Source of the DNA: Paradesertivirga sp965650335
GTDB taxonomy: Bacteria > Bacteroidota > Bacteroidia > Sphingobacteriales > Sphingobacteriaceae
Direction: 5' to 3'
Assembly: GCA_965650335.1 (NCBI GenBank)
Contig: CBFGOI010000007.1
Location: 16,281-80,280 of the forward strand
Length of the DNA: 64,000 nt
Made by a program: the position numbers and the translations under genes. Positions 17,596 to 26,674 of this stretch are shown here, piece by piece; within the stretch, counting starts at the first letter, position 1; each line of letters starts with the position of its first letter. The notes beneath the pieces were generated by a model. It did not search any database. It saw only the letters and a program-made list of their open reading frames with translations, and was not told the origin of the DNA.

Positions 17596-18012
17596 TTAAA
17601 ATTCCTTCGGCTTAAACAATAACCGGTCGACAGAATATTTGCCGCTTCCTAATACAAAAACTACAATTGATAAAAGAAGATATACAAAGGCTAATTCTTT
17701 TACCTGAAAAACATCTTTAGCGTGAGCCAGGAAATAGGCAACAAACATGGTAATGAAGATAGGGATAACGGATAGACGTGTTAACAATCCGAAGACGACA
17801 AACAGGCCACAAAACAATTCTGCAAAGATTACCAAATTGAAAGAGGTCTTTACTCCAATGCCTACCAGGTCTGTAAACATCGGTAGAATTTGATCATAAG
17901 CGATGAGTTTGGTATATCCATGATAGGTAAATAAACCGCCAAATATTAATCTTAGTAAAAGAGCTGCCAGGTCGGTGTTAAATGGTTGGTAAGATAGAAA
18001 GTTATTTTTCAT
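17596..18012 (-). CDS. DoxX family membrane protein
   Basis: A 138-residue protein with four predicted membrane helices. The N-terminal AALLLRLIFGGLFTYHGYTKL and the following FNLVIFAELFCGLFVVFGLLTRL are the conserved DoxX blocks. Family members are inner-membrane proteins, some tied to sulfur or thiol oxidation, but most are uncharacterised. It heads a group of small genes on the same strand with the 79-residue protein downstream. Confidence 0.9.
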   Translation of the reverse strand: MKNNFLSYQPFNTDLAALLLRLIFGGLFTYHGYTKLIAYDQILPMFTDLVGIGVKTSFNLVIFAELFCGLFVVFGLLTRLSVIPIFITMFVAYFLAHAKDVFQVKELAFVYLLLSIVVFVLGSGKYSVDRLLFKPKEF

Positions 18013-18137
18013 GTTGTTTATTAGAGCATTCTTATTATATTCTTGTTTGGTCTGGTTGAACTGATTATGCAGTTTTATTGTCCGTATTGCATCTGGATTA
18101 CCAAAGGCAATCTGGAATAGGCATCTCGGGGAAACTT

Positions 18138-18161
18138 CTCCGGAATGAATGCATCCCGGAG
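18138..18161 (-). terminator. GC-rich hairpin after VOC gene
   Basis: Arms CTCCGG and CCGGAG with a 12-base loop sit about 13 bases past the VOC stop codon. There is no strong T-run, so termination is only probable. Confidence 0.35.
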
Positions 18162-18173
18162 CTCCTCAAGTAA

Positions 18174-18599
18174 TTATACCTTATACTCGTAACTTATCAT
18201 CCAATTTATACCAAATTTGTCGGTAAGCATTCCAAAATAAGATCCCCAAAAAGACTTTTGCATGGGCATGGTAGCTTGACCGCCAGTAGAAAGAGCATTA
18301 TAAACTGTATCTGCCTCTCCCTCGCTGTTAACATTTAATGATAAGTAAAAATTATTTCCCCGGATCACCTTTTGTCCCATGGATTCAAGTGCATCTGTAG
18401 CCATCAGAATATTTCCGTTTCCGATGGGTAAAGCGATGTGCATGATTTTTTCAGCATCCTCTGCCGAAACTTTGCCCGCATCGGGCATGTCTTTATACCG
18501 TTGGATGGTTACAAATTCTCCGCCAAGTACAGATTTATAGAGGTTAAATGCTTCTTCTGCTGTACCTGCAAAATTTAAATAGGGATTGATAGTTGCCAT
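18174..18599 (-). CDS. VOC family protein, PhnB-like
   Basis: A 141-residue glyoxalase/bleomycin-resistance fold protein of the PhnB (3-demethylubiquinone methyltransferase-like) group. It starts INPYLNFAGTAEEAFNLYKSVLGGEF and ends SFWGSYFGMLTDKFGINWMISYEYKV, the standard ends of this group. The enzymatic role of the group is not established. It is followed upstream, 13 bases away, by DUF1801 on the same strand; genes of these families often travel together in Bacteroidota. Confidence 0.92.
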   Translation of the reverse strand: MATINPYLNFAGTAEEAFNLYKSVLGGEFVTIQRYKDMPDAGKVSAEDAEKIMHIALPIGNGNILMATDALESMGQKVIRGNNFYLSLNVNSEGEADTVYNALSTGGQATMPMQKSFWGSYFGMLTDKFGINWMISYEYKV

Positions 18600-18611
18600 G
18601 ATAGTTATGTT

Positions 18612-19019
18612 TTAGATGTTAACAGAGTTTTTCTTCATCAGTTCTACCCATTTATTAACCAGTCTCTCTAATTTTGATTTTTTTATATTTACATCATTCA
18701 TATCAAAAAAGTAAGCCATTCGCCGGTCTTTGTAATCTCCCTCAAGTAAGCCTGTATCATCATTTAAAATTATCCCATTGTGAAATACAAGGTGTACATA
18801 GTTTTGAGCACGATGATTGAAGGTTGCCATGCCGCCTTTGTCTATGCCTCCTTTACAGAAGAAACTTGGAGCTGCCCACTTAATGTGTTCGGCTATCTCA
18901 GGATTAGCATTCATGATGATCTGTCTAACAGCTTCCATTTCAGCTCTGAAAGGATGTTCCAGCTTCGACATATAATCATCAACTTCTTGTGTGTTATTTT
19001 CAGCTTGTTTCTTTCCCAT
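18612..19019 (-). CDS. DUF1801 family protein
   Basis: A 135-residue protein of the DUF1801/YdhG type. Key stretches are VDDYMSKLEHPFRAEMEAVRQIIMNANPEIAEHIKWAAPSFFCKG and MATFNHRAQNYVHLVFHNG. Relatives include an iron chaperone-like protein in Bacillus, but the role here is unknown. The C-terminus is a Lys-rich helix. It sits between the VOC gene and the broken SRPBCC gene in a tightly packed same-strand run. Confidence 0.88.
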   Translation of the reverse strand: MGKKQAENNTQEVDDYMSKLEHPFRAEMEAVRQIIMNANPEIAEHIKWAAPSFFCKGGIDKGGMATFNHRAQNYVHLVFHNGIILNDDTGLLEGDYKDRRMAYFFDMNDVNIKKSKLERLVNKWVELMKKNSVNI

Positions 19020-19025
19020 ATTGGT

Positions 19026-19489
19026 TTATTGAACCTTTTTATTGCTTTCCAGAATTTGCTTAAGATGGTTTAAGCTGATCTCAAGGTCTTTTCCGAGTAA
19101 TTTGTCTATAAATAAATTCGTTAAATTCATCGGATACTTAGACTTACCCATCATGCCCCATGTTACAAGGGTTTCATTTTTCGGAAATGGGTTGTGTGGT
19201 AATGGGTAGATCCAGGCCCTCAAATGGTCGGACAAACCTTATTTCCAGATCAAGTCGTTCTCCTTCCCGAATGGATTTTATTTCCTGCTCACCCTCGCCG
19301 GCTTGCTTGTTACCGTGCCATGCAAATACAAAAACAACTGTGCCATCTGTTCCTCTGAAATCTTTTTTTAAGTTCGGATCCATCATAACCCATTTGTTAT
19401 AGTTTTCCTGATTCTTAGGGATCTTGATGTAATCGAAAACTTCGTGTCGTGTTTTTTTTTATGATTATCTCACGTTCAGCTCGGCTCAT
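19026..19489 (-). pseudogene. SRPBCC-family gene broken by two homopolymer frameshifts
   Basis: Three consecutive frames together spell one SRPBCC/polyketide-cyclase-like protein. The order is MSRAEREIIIKK, then HEVFDYIKIPKNQENYNKW through GDQ-like FVFAWHGNKQAGEGEQEI to ITTQPISE, then NETLVTWGMMGKSKYPMNLTN to the end. The first break is in a run of nine A (minus strand, about 19452-19460), where eight would keep the frame. The second is in a run of five A (about 19177-19183), where four would keep it. The ATG at 19489 overlaps the end of the DHFR-like gene. The usual N-terminal membrane segment of this family is missing. Either a real pseudogene or two sequencing errors. Confidence 0.8.
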
Positions 19490-20030
19490 ATGAAAGAAGA
19501 ACAACTCCGCTTTTAAATGTACGGGTACTAATTAGTGTCAGGTCTAATTGATGGCTGATGTTTTTAAATAATGATGTTCCCTTTCCGATTGCAACAGGAT
19601 CAATCATTATTTGATAAGTGTCTATCAGGCCGGCGTCTGCAAACTGACTTACAATGCTTCCGCTTCCTAGAATAGTCATGTCTTTTCCGTCTGACTGTTT
19701 CAATTTCCTTACTTCATCAATGATATTCTTATTTATTACTCTTGTATTATTCCAATTTGCAGTTTTCAACGTTTTCGAAAAAACTATTTTTTCTGCTTTA
19801 TTCATGCCTTTAGCAACAAGCGGAAAATTCTCATAAGCTATCGGTGAGGGCCAAAAGTTAGCCATCATCTCAAATGTTGTACGCCCAAACAGAAGTATAT
19901 TTTCTGACTTGAGGTTTTCAGAAGAAAATTCAGCTTCTTCCTGGCCATGCTTATGCCAGCTTATATCTTCGTTCAAGCCTTTGTAATAGCCATCGAGGGT
20001 TATAAATTGAAAGCTCGTAAGGTTTCTCAT
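19476..20030 (-). CDS. Dihydrofolate reductase-like (RibD C-terminal fold) protein
   Basis: A protein of about 184 residues with the DHFR/RibD C-terminal fold: SFQFITLDGYYKG at the N-terminus, LLFGRTTFEMMANFW, and DMTILGSGSIVSQFADAGLIDTYQIMIDPVAIGKGTSLF toward the end. Members bind NADPH, but most in this group have unknown substrates. I place the start at MRNLTSFQF, nine codons into the longest frame, because family homology begins there. Its 3' end overlaps the start of the SRPBCC frame by 14 bases, implying coupled translation before the SRPBCC gene broke. Confidence 0.87.
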   Translation of the reverse strand: MRNLTSFQFITLDGYYKGLNEDISWHKHGQEEAEFSSENLKSENILLFGRTTFEMMANFWPSPIAYENFPLVAKGMNKAEKIVFSKTLKTANWNNTRVINKNIIDEVRKLKQSDGKDMTILGSGSIVSQFADAGLIDTYQIMIDPVAIGKGTSLFKNISHQLDLTLISTRTFKSGVVLLSYEPS

Positions 20031-20237
20031 TTTTTTTAGCGTTTGGTCGGTACACAAAATTACCTTCTTCCGGAGATTAGAAGAGGGTGTGATCCAGACA
20101 TTTTACAGGGGTAATTGCGGCATGGTTTGGGACGTGATTTGGTCAATGAACATCAATAACAAACCAAAATATTAATTTATCAGCAATTAAATCTTATTTT
20201 CGCAAGCCGATTATTAAATCATTTAATCCGTATCAAC

Positions 20238-21209
20238 ATGAATTTGAAAAAGTCTATAAAACTGAGCTTACTTTTCTTAACAGCCTTATCACTGCTTGTG
20301 TCTTCCTGTAGTCCGCTTCTATCTCAAAAGGCCGATTATGCTAAAACAAGAAAACTTTTATTACGTGATGAAGGATTATCTCAATTAAGTTATGTTGACA
20401 TCTCGAATTCTGAAAAAAACTGGTATGTGCCTGTTCCAGCGGGTCGTGATATTCAGCTGGTAGGGCAGGGGAGAGTTTTAATTGGAACAGGAAACGGATA
20501 TGAAGAACGTGAAATTTCGAATGGAACTAAAGTGTTCGAAATTACATCATTCCCCGGAACACAAACCGCCCGGCGCTTACGCAATGGCAATACACTTTTA
20601 GCGGGAGCTAACTGGCAAAATAAGCAGGGAATTGCCCTGGTAGAAATTAATCAGAGGGGCGACGTTCTGCGTACAGTAGTTTACCCTGGTTTTTCATACG
20701 TTCGTTGCATTCGCGAAACAGTGAAAGGCACTTTTATGGTTACAGCCGATACGCTGGTTTTTGAAGGCGATGCTGATGGAAATATTATCTGGAAAGCGGA
20801 AGTTGCCGGTCCGCCGGCAAAGCCACACGTTTGGCAGGCTTTACGTTTAGGTAACGGTCAAACCATTGCGAGTACCGGTTATGCAAAGAATTTCCAGGTG
20901 TATGATTCGGCAGGGAAACTGGTTAAAACTATTACTGGCCCTGCAGACGTAAACCCCAATTTTTATGCAGGATTTCAAATTTTATCAAATGGAAATTACG
21001 TAGTTGCAAATTGGCAGGGACACGGGCCGAAATTTGGGTCCAGCGGTACACAGGTTTTAGAATATAATCCTGCGGGTGAATTGGTTTGGTCATGGAAGCA
21101 ATATGCTGAAAAGTTCTCTTCTTTACAGGGAATTATTGTACTGGATGGCTTGAATGTGAATAAGCTGCACGTAGAAAATGCCACCGGAGTATTAGAGCCT
21201 GTGAAGTAA
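20238..21209 (+). CDS. Beta-propeller-like lipoprotein
   Basis: A 323-residue lipoprotein with a signal peptide and lipobox (LLVSSC, Cys about residue 24). The body consists of repeated strands of the type RRLRNGNTLLAGANW, RLGNGQTIASTGYAKNFQVYD and ILSNGNYVVANWQGHGP, each with the NGN turn typical of aryl-sulfotransferase or PQQ-type beta-propellers. No catalytic motif is obvious, so binding is as likely as catalysis. It should be anchored to the outer or inner membrane and face the periplasm. It is monocistronic with its own terminator. Confidence 0.75.
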   Translation: MNLKKSIKLSLLFLTALSLLVSSCSPLLSQKADYAKTRKLLLRDEGLSQLSYVDISNSEKNWYVPVPAGRDIQLVGQGRVLIGTGNGYEEREISNGTKVFEITSFPGTQTARRLRNGNTLLAGANWQNKQGIALVEINQRGDVLRTVVYPGFSYVRCIRETVKGTFMVTADTLVFEGDADGNIIWKAEVAGPPAKPHVWQALRLGNGQTIASTGYAKNFQVYDSAGKLVKTITGPADVNPNFYAGFQILSNGNYVVANWQGHGPKFGSSGTQVLEYNPAGELVWSWKQYAEKFSSLQGIIVLDGLNVNKLHVENATGVLEPVK

Positions 21210-21229
21210 ATATCCTGAAAAAATTTATG

Positions 21230-21255
21230 AGCCCCTTCTCTTATGTTAAGGGGCT
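21230..21255. terminator. Intrinsic terminator between convergent genes
   Basis: Arms AGCCCCTT and AAGGGGCT enclose a 10-base loop and are followed by a T-rich stretch. It lies 20 bases after the propeller lipoprotein stop and 13 bases before the end of the convergent L,D-transpeptidase gene. Confidence 0.75.
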
Positions 21256-21268
21256 TATATTTTGTTAA

Positions 21269-22390
21269 TTATTCATCAAAGGTGATCATCCTTTTATCCC
21301 TTCCGTAAATATCATCTCTAAAGTGAACGTTACCAGATTCATCCACCCAAGCGGTATAATAGGTGATGGAAACAGGCACTGGGTTGTTTAGATTTACATA
21401 GCGTTCTCTTCGGGAGTTCATGGCACTTTCGATTGCTTCATCGGTCCATTTCGGATCATCTTTTAATAAGTATTTAGCCAATTCGAATGGTTGACTCAAA
21501 CGGATGCATCCGTGACTAAATGCCCTGGTTCTTTTTTCGAACAGAGATTTCACGGGTGTGTCATGAAAATATATATTGTATTTATTGGGGAAGAGAAACT
21601 TAACCTTTCCCAAAGCATTTTTCGGTCCCGGTAGTTGGCGGATGTCAGGCAAGCCGTTTTTCGTTCCAATAATTTCCATATTGTGAGTTCTTAAATATCT
21701 AGGATTTTTATTCATTGCCGGTAAAATCTCATTCCTCACTATACTTTCCGGAACGTTCCAATACGGACTAAAAACCACTTGTTCTAATTCATCGGTAAAA
21801 ACTGCCGTCGGATTGCTTGTTTTACCAACAACAATGTCCATATTAAGTACTTCGCGGTTTCCTTCATATACATGAAGTTTATATTCCGGAATGTTTGCTA
21901 CGATATGTGTTCCGGGGTTTTCTTCACCTTCTTTCAATATTCTTTTCATATTCATCCGCAGCTGGGATATCCTGGTTTCTAATGGTATATTCAATACATC
22001 CACAAGTTCTTTGTTGATGATTCCATTTTCTTCCAGACCATGGCGAAATTGAAATTTCTTTATCGCCGTTTCTGTTCTTTGATTAAATAATTCAGAATTA
22101 TCATTTCCGCGAAAGTCTCCGAGAAGATCTAAGCGTTTTTTTATTTCTTTAATCACAGGTGCCCGGTCATTCAGTTTATAGATGGTTTTCGGGGCTAAAG
22201 TAATTTCGGGCCATGGTTCAGCAGATAACTTTTCGTAACGTTCTGCTGCTTTTTCAAGAAGGTGATATTGCTCCTTTATTGGGTCTTTTGATTGTAGATT
22301 GGTGCCAAAGGCCGGGTATGCATGGAGGTTATTTGCTGGTAAAATTGCTGCTGATGTAAATAGTATAAAGCTGAGAATGAAGTTTTTCAT
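21269..22390 (-). CDS. L,D-transpeptidase with peptidoglycan-binding domain
   Basis: A 373-residue exported enzyme that forms or remodels 3-3 peptidoglycan cross-links. A signal peptide covers about residues 1-22. A PG-binding domain spans about residues 75-140 (IKKRLDLLGDF, TAIKKFQFRHGLEENGIINKE). The YkuD domain follows from NIPEYKLHVYEG, with the catalytic motif SHGCIRLS (nucleophile Cys295) and upstream IYFHDTP. The arrangement is that of YcbB/LdtD, but the protein is shorter than the usual ~500-600 residues and lacks most of the N-terminal scaffold. It ends in an Asp/Arg-rich tail. Confidence 0.9.
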   Translation of the reverse strand: MKNFILSFILFTSAAILPANNLHAYPAFGTNLQSKDPIKEQYHLLEKAAERYEKLSAEPWPEITLAPKTIYKLNDRAPVIKEIKKRLDLLGDFRGNDNSELFNQRTETAIKKFQFRHGLEENGIINKELVDVLNIPLETRISQLRMNMKRILKEGEENPGTHIVANIPEYKLHVYEGNREVLNMDIVVGKTSNPTAVFTDELEQVVFSPYWNVPESIVRNEILPAMNKNPRYLRTHNMEIIGTKNGLPDIRQLPGPKNALGKVKFLFPNKYNIYFHDTPVKSLFEKRTRAFSHGCIRLSQPFELAKYLLKDDPKWTDEAIESAMNSRRERYVNLNNPVPVSITYYTAWVDESGNVHFRDDIYGRDKRMITFDE

Positions 22391-22646
22391 ATTTTTCTTC
22401 GGACTAAGGTGAGTATATTATTTGTTGCAATTTTTAAGCCAATACAACAAAAGCGGTAAACTTTCACATTGAAAATAAGATCTTTTTTTTAATTTTTTTT
22501 CAGAATATTTGTGTAATATCAACGTTCATAGATCAAGAAGTCAATTATAACCAGATGCTTCTGATCAAAGAAAAGGGAAGATTATTGTAACTAAGTGCTC
22601 CACATTAAGTACAAGGGATATTTATTAACGTTTAACTCAAGGGACA

Positions 22647-24476
22647 GTGAAGGGGAATTTCAAGACCAAAAAAGTAAGGTTTCATAATCTTTATAATGCA
22701 ATTATATTACTGATAGTACTATTCGGTGGCTTTGATAATCCTATCAATGAAAAGGAGATATTGAGCCAGCTCCAAACAATTAAAGACTATCAGCGGTCTA
22801 CAGTATTGCTGAATAACCAGTTGCAGTCCATTCCTTTCAAAGATTTGGCGGGTCGTCAGATTGCGAGTATCAATACAGGAGTTTCAAACCCTGCCGAGTT
22901 CGACAAGATGTTACGGAATTATGATTCTATAAGCAGTTTTAATTTCGAAAACCTCTCTGCAAACGCACTTCTTGCCTTCACAACTCTTATTATTCAGGTA
23001 AATCCTGAAACCCTTTACAATCCCCGGGTATTTGATTTTATACAGGAGGCACAAAAAACCAAGGAAGTAATTATTGCCGGTTTTGGCAATACCGCGGCTT
23101 TACAACGTTTGGATGCTTTTAACATGCCTGTGATTTGGAATCCCGAACAATCGTCATACTCTGCGAGGTATACTGCACAGGTTATTTTCGGGGGAATTGC
23201 AGCTGAAGGTCGCCTGGCGCAAAATATTAGTCCGAAGTACCAGGCTGGTTCCGGATATTTTACACAAAAAACTCGTCTTAAATATTCTTTGCCTGAAGAG
23301 GTCGGAATTCAGTCTGCTAAACTTGCCCGGATTGATGATATTGTTGAAGAAGCAATCACCGCGCATGCTACTCCAAGTGCAGTTGTTTTGGTAGTGAAGG
23401 ATGGAAACGTAATTTTTAATAAAGCATACGGCTCTCATACTTATGATGGAGCTAATCCAACCCAGGTAAATGATATTTATGACCTGGCTTCAGTAACGAA
23501 AGTTGCTGCTACTACAATGGCTACAATGAAGTTGTATGAGGAGGAAAAGATTAATCTGGACGCCGGTTTAGGTACTTATCTGGCCGACGCGAGAAATACC
23601 AATAAAAACGGTATCCCGGTAAGGGATGTATTGCTCCATCAGGCGGGCTTCGTGAATCTTGATTTCTGTAGCGACCTGCGTTCGGCAGATCATACTACAG
23701 ATTCTTCATACTTTTATCCTGTTAAAGCAGCCGATCATTATTTCATTCGCAGAAATTATTATGAAGACGTAATGTGGCCTAAAATGCTTCGTACACCTTT
23801 GCCAACCAGAGGCAGATATGTTTATAGTGATATAAGCATGTATGTAATGAAGGAAGTTATCGAGCGCCAGGCTCATGAATCGCTTGATAAATTCGTGTTA
23901 GACGAATTCTATAAACCTCTGGGGATGCGCACTGCTGGATTTAATCCGCGCAGACGCTTTGACAAAGACCAGATTGTACCTACCGAAAGAGATACATATT
24001 TTCGTAAAACCTTATTACAGGGATATGTACATGATAGCGGTGCTTCCCTTGTGGATGGTGTTGCCGGACATGCCGGTTTATTCGCCAGTGCAAATGATTT
24101 AGCAATTTTAAACCAGATGTTATTAAACGGTGGAACATATGGTGGAGTGCAATACCTCAAACCGGAAACAGTGGAGCTGTTTACTTCCCGCCAATCAAAT
24201 GTTAGTCGCCGAGGTTTGGGCTTCGATCGTGCTGAATCAGGTGGCGGTTATCCGTGCAGACTTGCATCATCGTCTACCTATGGTCATACTGGTTATACCG
24301 GAACCGCTGTATGGACTGATCCGAAAGAGAAATTAGTGTACATATTCTTATCAAACCGAGTATATCCATCAGCAAGCACTAAATTGAATTCTTTAAGGAT
24401 TCGTCCGAGAATTCAGGATGCAATCTATGCTGCAATAGCTGAAGGTGACAGAGGCTTTGCCACTGCATCGAAATAA
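22647..24476 (+). CDS. GH3 C-terminal domain fused to beta-lactamase-type serine hydrolase
   Basis: A 609-residue exported protein starting at a GTG. After a hydrophobic leader (about 12-28), residues ~45-215 resemble the C-terminal alpha/beta sandwich of GH3 glycosidases (STVLLNNQLQSIPFKDL, VIIAGFGN, VIFGGIAAEGRLAQNISPKYQAGSGY). Residues ~225-600 form a class C beta-lactamase-like hydrolase with SVTK (Ser-x-x-Lys), YSD in place of Tyr-x-Asn, and HTGYTGT in place of KTG. Relatives of about 1000 residues carry the full GH3 catalytic domain first; here that domain is absent, so glycosidase activity is not expected. A role in peptidoglycan turnover is likely by family and by the neighbouring transpeptidase. 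Confidence 0.82.
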   Translation: MKGNFKTKKVRFHNLYNAIILLIVLFGGFDNPINEKEILSQLQTIKDYQRSTVLLNNQLQSIPFKDLAGRQIASINTGVSNPAEFDKMLRNYDSISSFNFENLSANALLAFTTLIIQVNPETLYNPRVFDFIQEAQKTKEVIIAGFGNTAALQRLDAFNMPVIWNPEQSSYSARYTAQVIFGGIAAEGRLAQNISPKYQAGSGYFTQKTRLKYSLPEEVGIQSAKLARIDDIVEEAITAHATPSAVVLVVKDGNVIFNKAYGSHTYDGANPTQVNDIYDLASVTKVAATTMATMKLYEEEKINLDAGLGTYLADARNTNKNGIPVRDVLLHQAGFVNLDFCSDLRSADHTTDSSYFYPVKAADHYFIRRNYYEDVMWPKMLRTPLPTRGRYVYSDISMYVMKEVIERQAHESLDKFVLDEFYKPLGMRTAGFNPRRRFDKDQIVPTERDTYFRKTLLQGYVHDSGASLVDGVAGHAGLFASANDLAILNQMLLNGGTYGGVQYLKPETVELFTSRQSNVSRRGLGFDRAESGGGYPCRLASSSTYGHTGYTGTAVWTDPKEKLVYIFLSNRVYPSASTKLNSLRIRPRIQDAIYAAIAEGDRGFATASK

Positions 24477-24689
24477 GCTTGCTTATTATTCTTGCTTTCG
24501 CTATTGATGTTTTCGACGTGGCTTCTGCCCAAACTATGCTTTTTTCAAGATAGAGCGCTTATCCACAGCTTGTTTTTAGGATTGATTTAATCTTATATCG
24601 GTTCTATCCTTTGGAAATTTGATTCCTGATAGGGGCGGCTTTCCGGAAACAATTTTCTTTCAATACCATTAAAACTATAAATTAGGTGA

Positions 24690-25616
24690 ATGGTATCGAC
24701 TCAAAAGAAAAGAAGAATAGTAGTAATTGGAGTAGGGGCAGTAGGATCAACAACCGCGTATACTTTGCTTTTGCGGAATAGGATGGACGAATTAGTGTTA
24801 ATCGACGCTAATAAGGAAAAAGCCGTTGGAGATGCTTTGGATATGAATCACGGCTTGCCGTTTTTAAGTCGTACAAGAGTTTGGGCAGGAGATTATTCTG
24901 ACTGTGCCGACGCTGACATTATCATCATAACAGCAGGTGCGGCACAAAAAACCGGCGAATCTCGAATCGATCTTTTAAAGCGCAATGTATCCATCTACGA
25001 AAGTATTACAGATGAAGTATTAAAGTATAATAAAGACGGGATTCTGCTGATTGCTTCTAACCCTGTAGATGTGATGAGCTATTTCACCTGGAAGAAATCC
25101 GGCTGGCCGGTGAACAGGGTAATAGGTTCGGGGACTTTATTAGACAGTGCCCGCTTTCGTTACCTTATCGGAAAGAAGCTGCATATCGATCCGCGAAGTG
25201 TACACGCACACATAGTAGGTGAACATGGCGATTCTGAACTCCCACTATGGAGTTTGGCCAATATAGCCGGAACAGACCTTACCCTATCTGATGAAGATAA
25301 AGAAGAGGTTTTCGGGAATACCAAGAATGCGGCCTATCAAATTATTAAAGCGAAAGGCGCTACTTATTATGCTATTGCTCTGGCCCTGGATAGAATTTGC
25401 ACTGCAATTTTGGATAATGAGTCTGCGGTTCTGAATGTTTCCACCTTATTAACTAATTACCATGGTATTTCTGATGTATACCTCGGCGTACCGTGTATTG
25501 TAGATGAAAACGGTATAAGAGAGATTTTACCTTTAACGATTAATGATAAAGAGAAGGAATTGTTACAGGCGTCCGCCAGTAAATTGAAAGAGATAATCCG
25601 ATCGATTACTTTATAG
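24690..25616 (+). CDS. ldh: L-lactate dehydrogenase
   Basis: A 308-residue NAD-dependent 2-hydroxyacid dehydrogenase. The Rossmann motif GVGAVGSTTAY is at residues ~14-24. The substrate loop reads AGAAQKTGESRIDLLKRN: glutamine at the specificity position marks lactate rather than malate dehydrogenase (which has arginine), and the following Arg is catalytic. The catalytic histidine lies in VGEHGDSELPLWS, and IASNPVDVMSYF is also conserved. It converts pyruvate to L-lactate, suggesting fermentative ability or lactate use. An AGGTGA sequence directly precedes the ATG. It is monocistronic and ended by a strong terminator. Confidence 0.95.
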   Translation: MVSTQKKRRIVVIGVGAVGSTTAYTLLLRNRMDELVLIDANKEKAVGDALDMNHGLPFLSRTRVWAGDYSDCADADIIIITAGAAQKTGESRIDLLKRNVSIYESITDEVLKYNKDGILLIASNPVDVMSYFTWKKSGWPVNRVIGSGTLLDSARFRYLIGKKLHIDPRSVHAHIVGEHGDSELPLWSLANIAGTDLTLSDEDKEEVFGNTKNAAYQIIKAKGATYYAIALALDRICTAILDNESAVLNVSTLLTNYHGISDVYLGVPCIVDENGIREILPLTINDKEKELLQASASKLKEIIRSITL

Positions 25617-25632
25617 CACGATTAAAAAAAAA

Positions 25633-25656
25633 GCGGCTCGTTCATTCGCGAGCCGC
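25633..25656. terminator. Strong bidirectional terminator
   Basis: Perfect 8-base arms GCGGCTCG and CGAGCCGC with an 8-base loop, preceded by nine A and followed by a T-rich stretch. It lies between the convergent lactate dehydrogenase and PorP/SprF genes and fits a terminator for both. Confidence 0.85.
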
Positions 25657-25673
25657 ATTTTCGTGTTTTTAGA

Positions 25674-26612
25674 TTAACCTTCTTCTTTTTTCTTCAACAG
25701 ATTTAGCTGCAAACTTATTTGAAAATTGCCGCTGGTATAACCATTCAGTGCAGCTGTAGAAGTGGTATAATTAGCTGTTACCGACCCAAGAGAATTGATA
25801 ATTGCTCCAAGTCCGATAGTTGCACTTTGCGAGCTGTGATAAATTGCCATGACGCTTGCTGCTTTATTTGCCACAGTGAAGTTTGCTCCTACATCAAGTA
25901 TATTATCAAAGCCGTCCACACCTCTGAAAGCAATTTTGGGTTCTACGCCAAAACCGTCTAAAGCTTCAGGGAAATAGAACTTATAACTAACTGCTGAAAA
26001 AAAGGCAGAACGGTCGGTGGATGCATTCAGTTCTTCTTTTTGAAGAAATCCTTTCAGATTTGGGATCGCCCCCTGGATAGTAAGTTTTTCAGTGGTATAA
26101 GCCACACCAAAATCACCATCAACGTAAGTGTCGCGTTGATTGAATTTACTTACAGAAATATCATTCTGATCACCATTAATATTTTCATTCATCACACGAT
26201 CATCCATAAAACCTAAGGAAATACCGAAGCGGAGCTTTTGGTTTTCAGCGTTTAATGGAAGATGATAGGAGTAGGTAGCCATTACACGTGTGCGTTTTAT
26301 TAAGCCTGCTTCATCGTTATGGACATTTAATCCAAGACCGACTTTTTTTCCCGTTCCGTAATCGGCGGTAAAGGATTGTGTTTTAGGTGCCCCGGGCATA
26401 GCCGACCATTGTTTTCGATATCCCATATTCAGGTTCAAACCCTGATTTATTCCGGCCATAGCAGGATTGCCTAAATATTGATTTTGAAAATAAATCCCGG
26501 CAAGGGGATTTAGTTGCGCCTTTACTTCTATGTGTGCAAACGATGCAATCAGCAGCAGGACAGCTCCTCCTGCTTTTCTGAGCATTGATTTTTTATATTT
26601 TAATATATTCAT
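25674..26612 (-). CDS. PorP/SprF family outer-membrane protein (type IX secretion)
   Basis: A 312-residue outer-membrane beta-barrel of the PorP/SprF family. After a signal peptide, the hallmark start of the mature protein is visible: FQNQYLGNPAMAGINQGLNLNMGYRKQWSAMPGAPKTQSF. GLGLNVHNDEAGLIKRTRVMATYSYHLPL follows, and the C-terminus is a series of amphipathic strands. SprF-type proteins attach or help export a specific large partner carrying a gliding-type C-terminal domain. That partner is the giant gene immediately upstream, 62 bases away and in the same operon. Confidence 0.93.
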   Translation of the reverse strand: MNILKYKKSMLRKAGGAVLLLIASFAHIEVKAQLNPLAGIYFQNQYLGNPAMAGINQGLNLNMGYRKQWSAMPGAPKTQSFTADYGTGKKVGLGLNVHNDEAGLIKRTRVMATYSYHLPLNAENQKLRFGISLGFMDDRVMNENINGDQNDISVSKFNQRDTYVDGDFGVAYTTEKLTIQGAIPNLKGFLQKEELNASTDRSAFFSAVSYKFYFPEALDGFGVEPKIAFRGVDGFDNILDVGANFTVANKAASVMAIYHSSQSATIGLGAIINSLGSVTANYTTSTAALNGYTSGNFQISLQLNLLKKKEEG

Positions 26613-26674
26613 CTTTGTTTATTTGATTTGCTATTTATTCCCATAAGCTCCAACTGGCAACTCTAAACCCCTCT

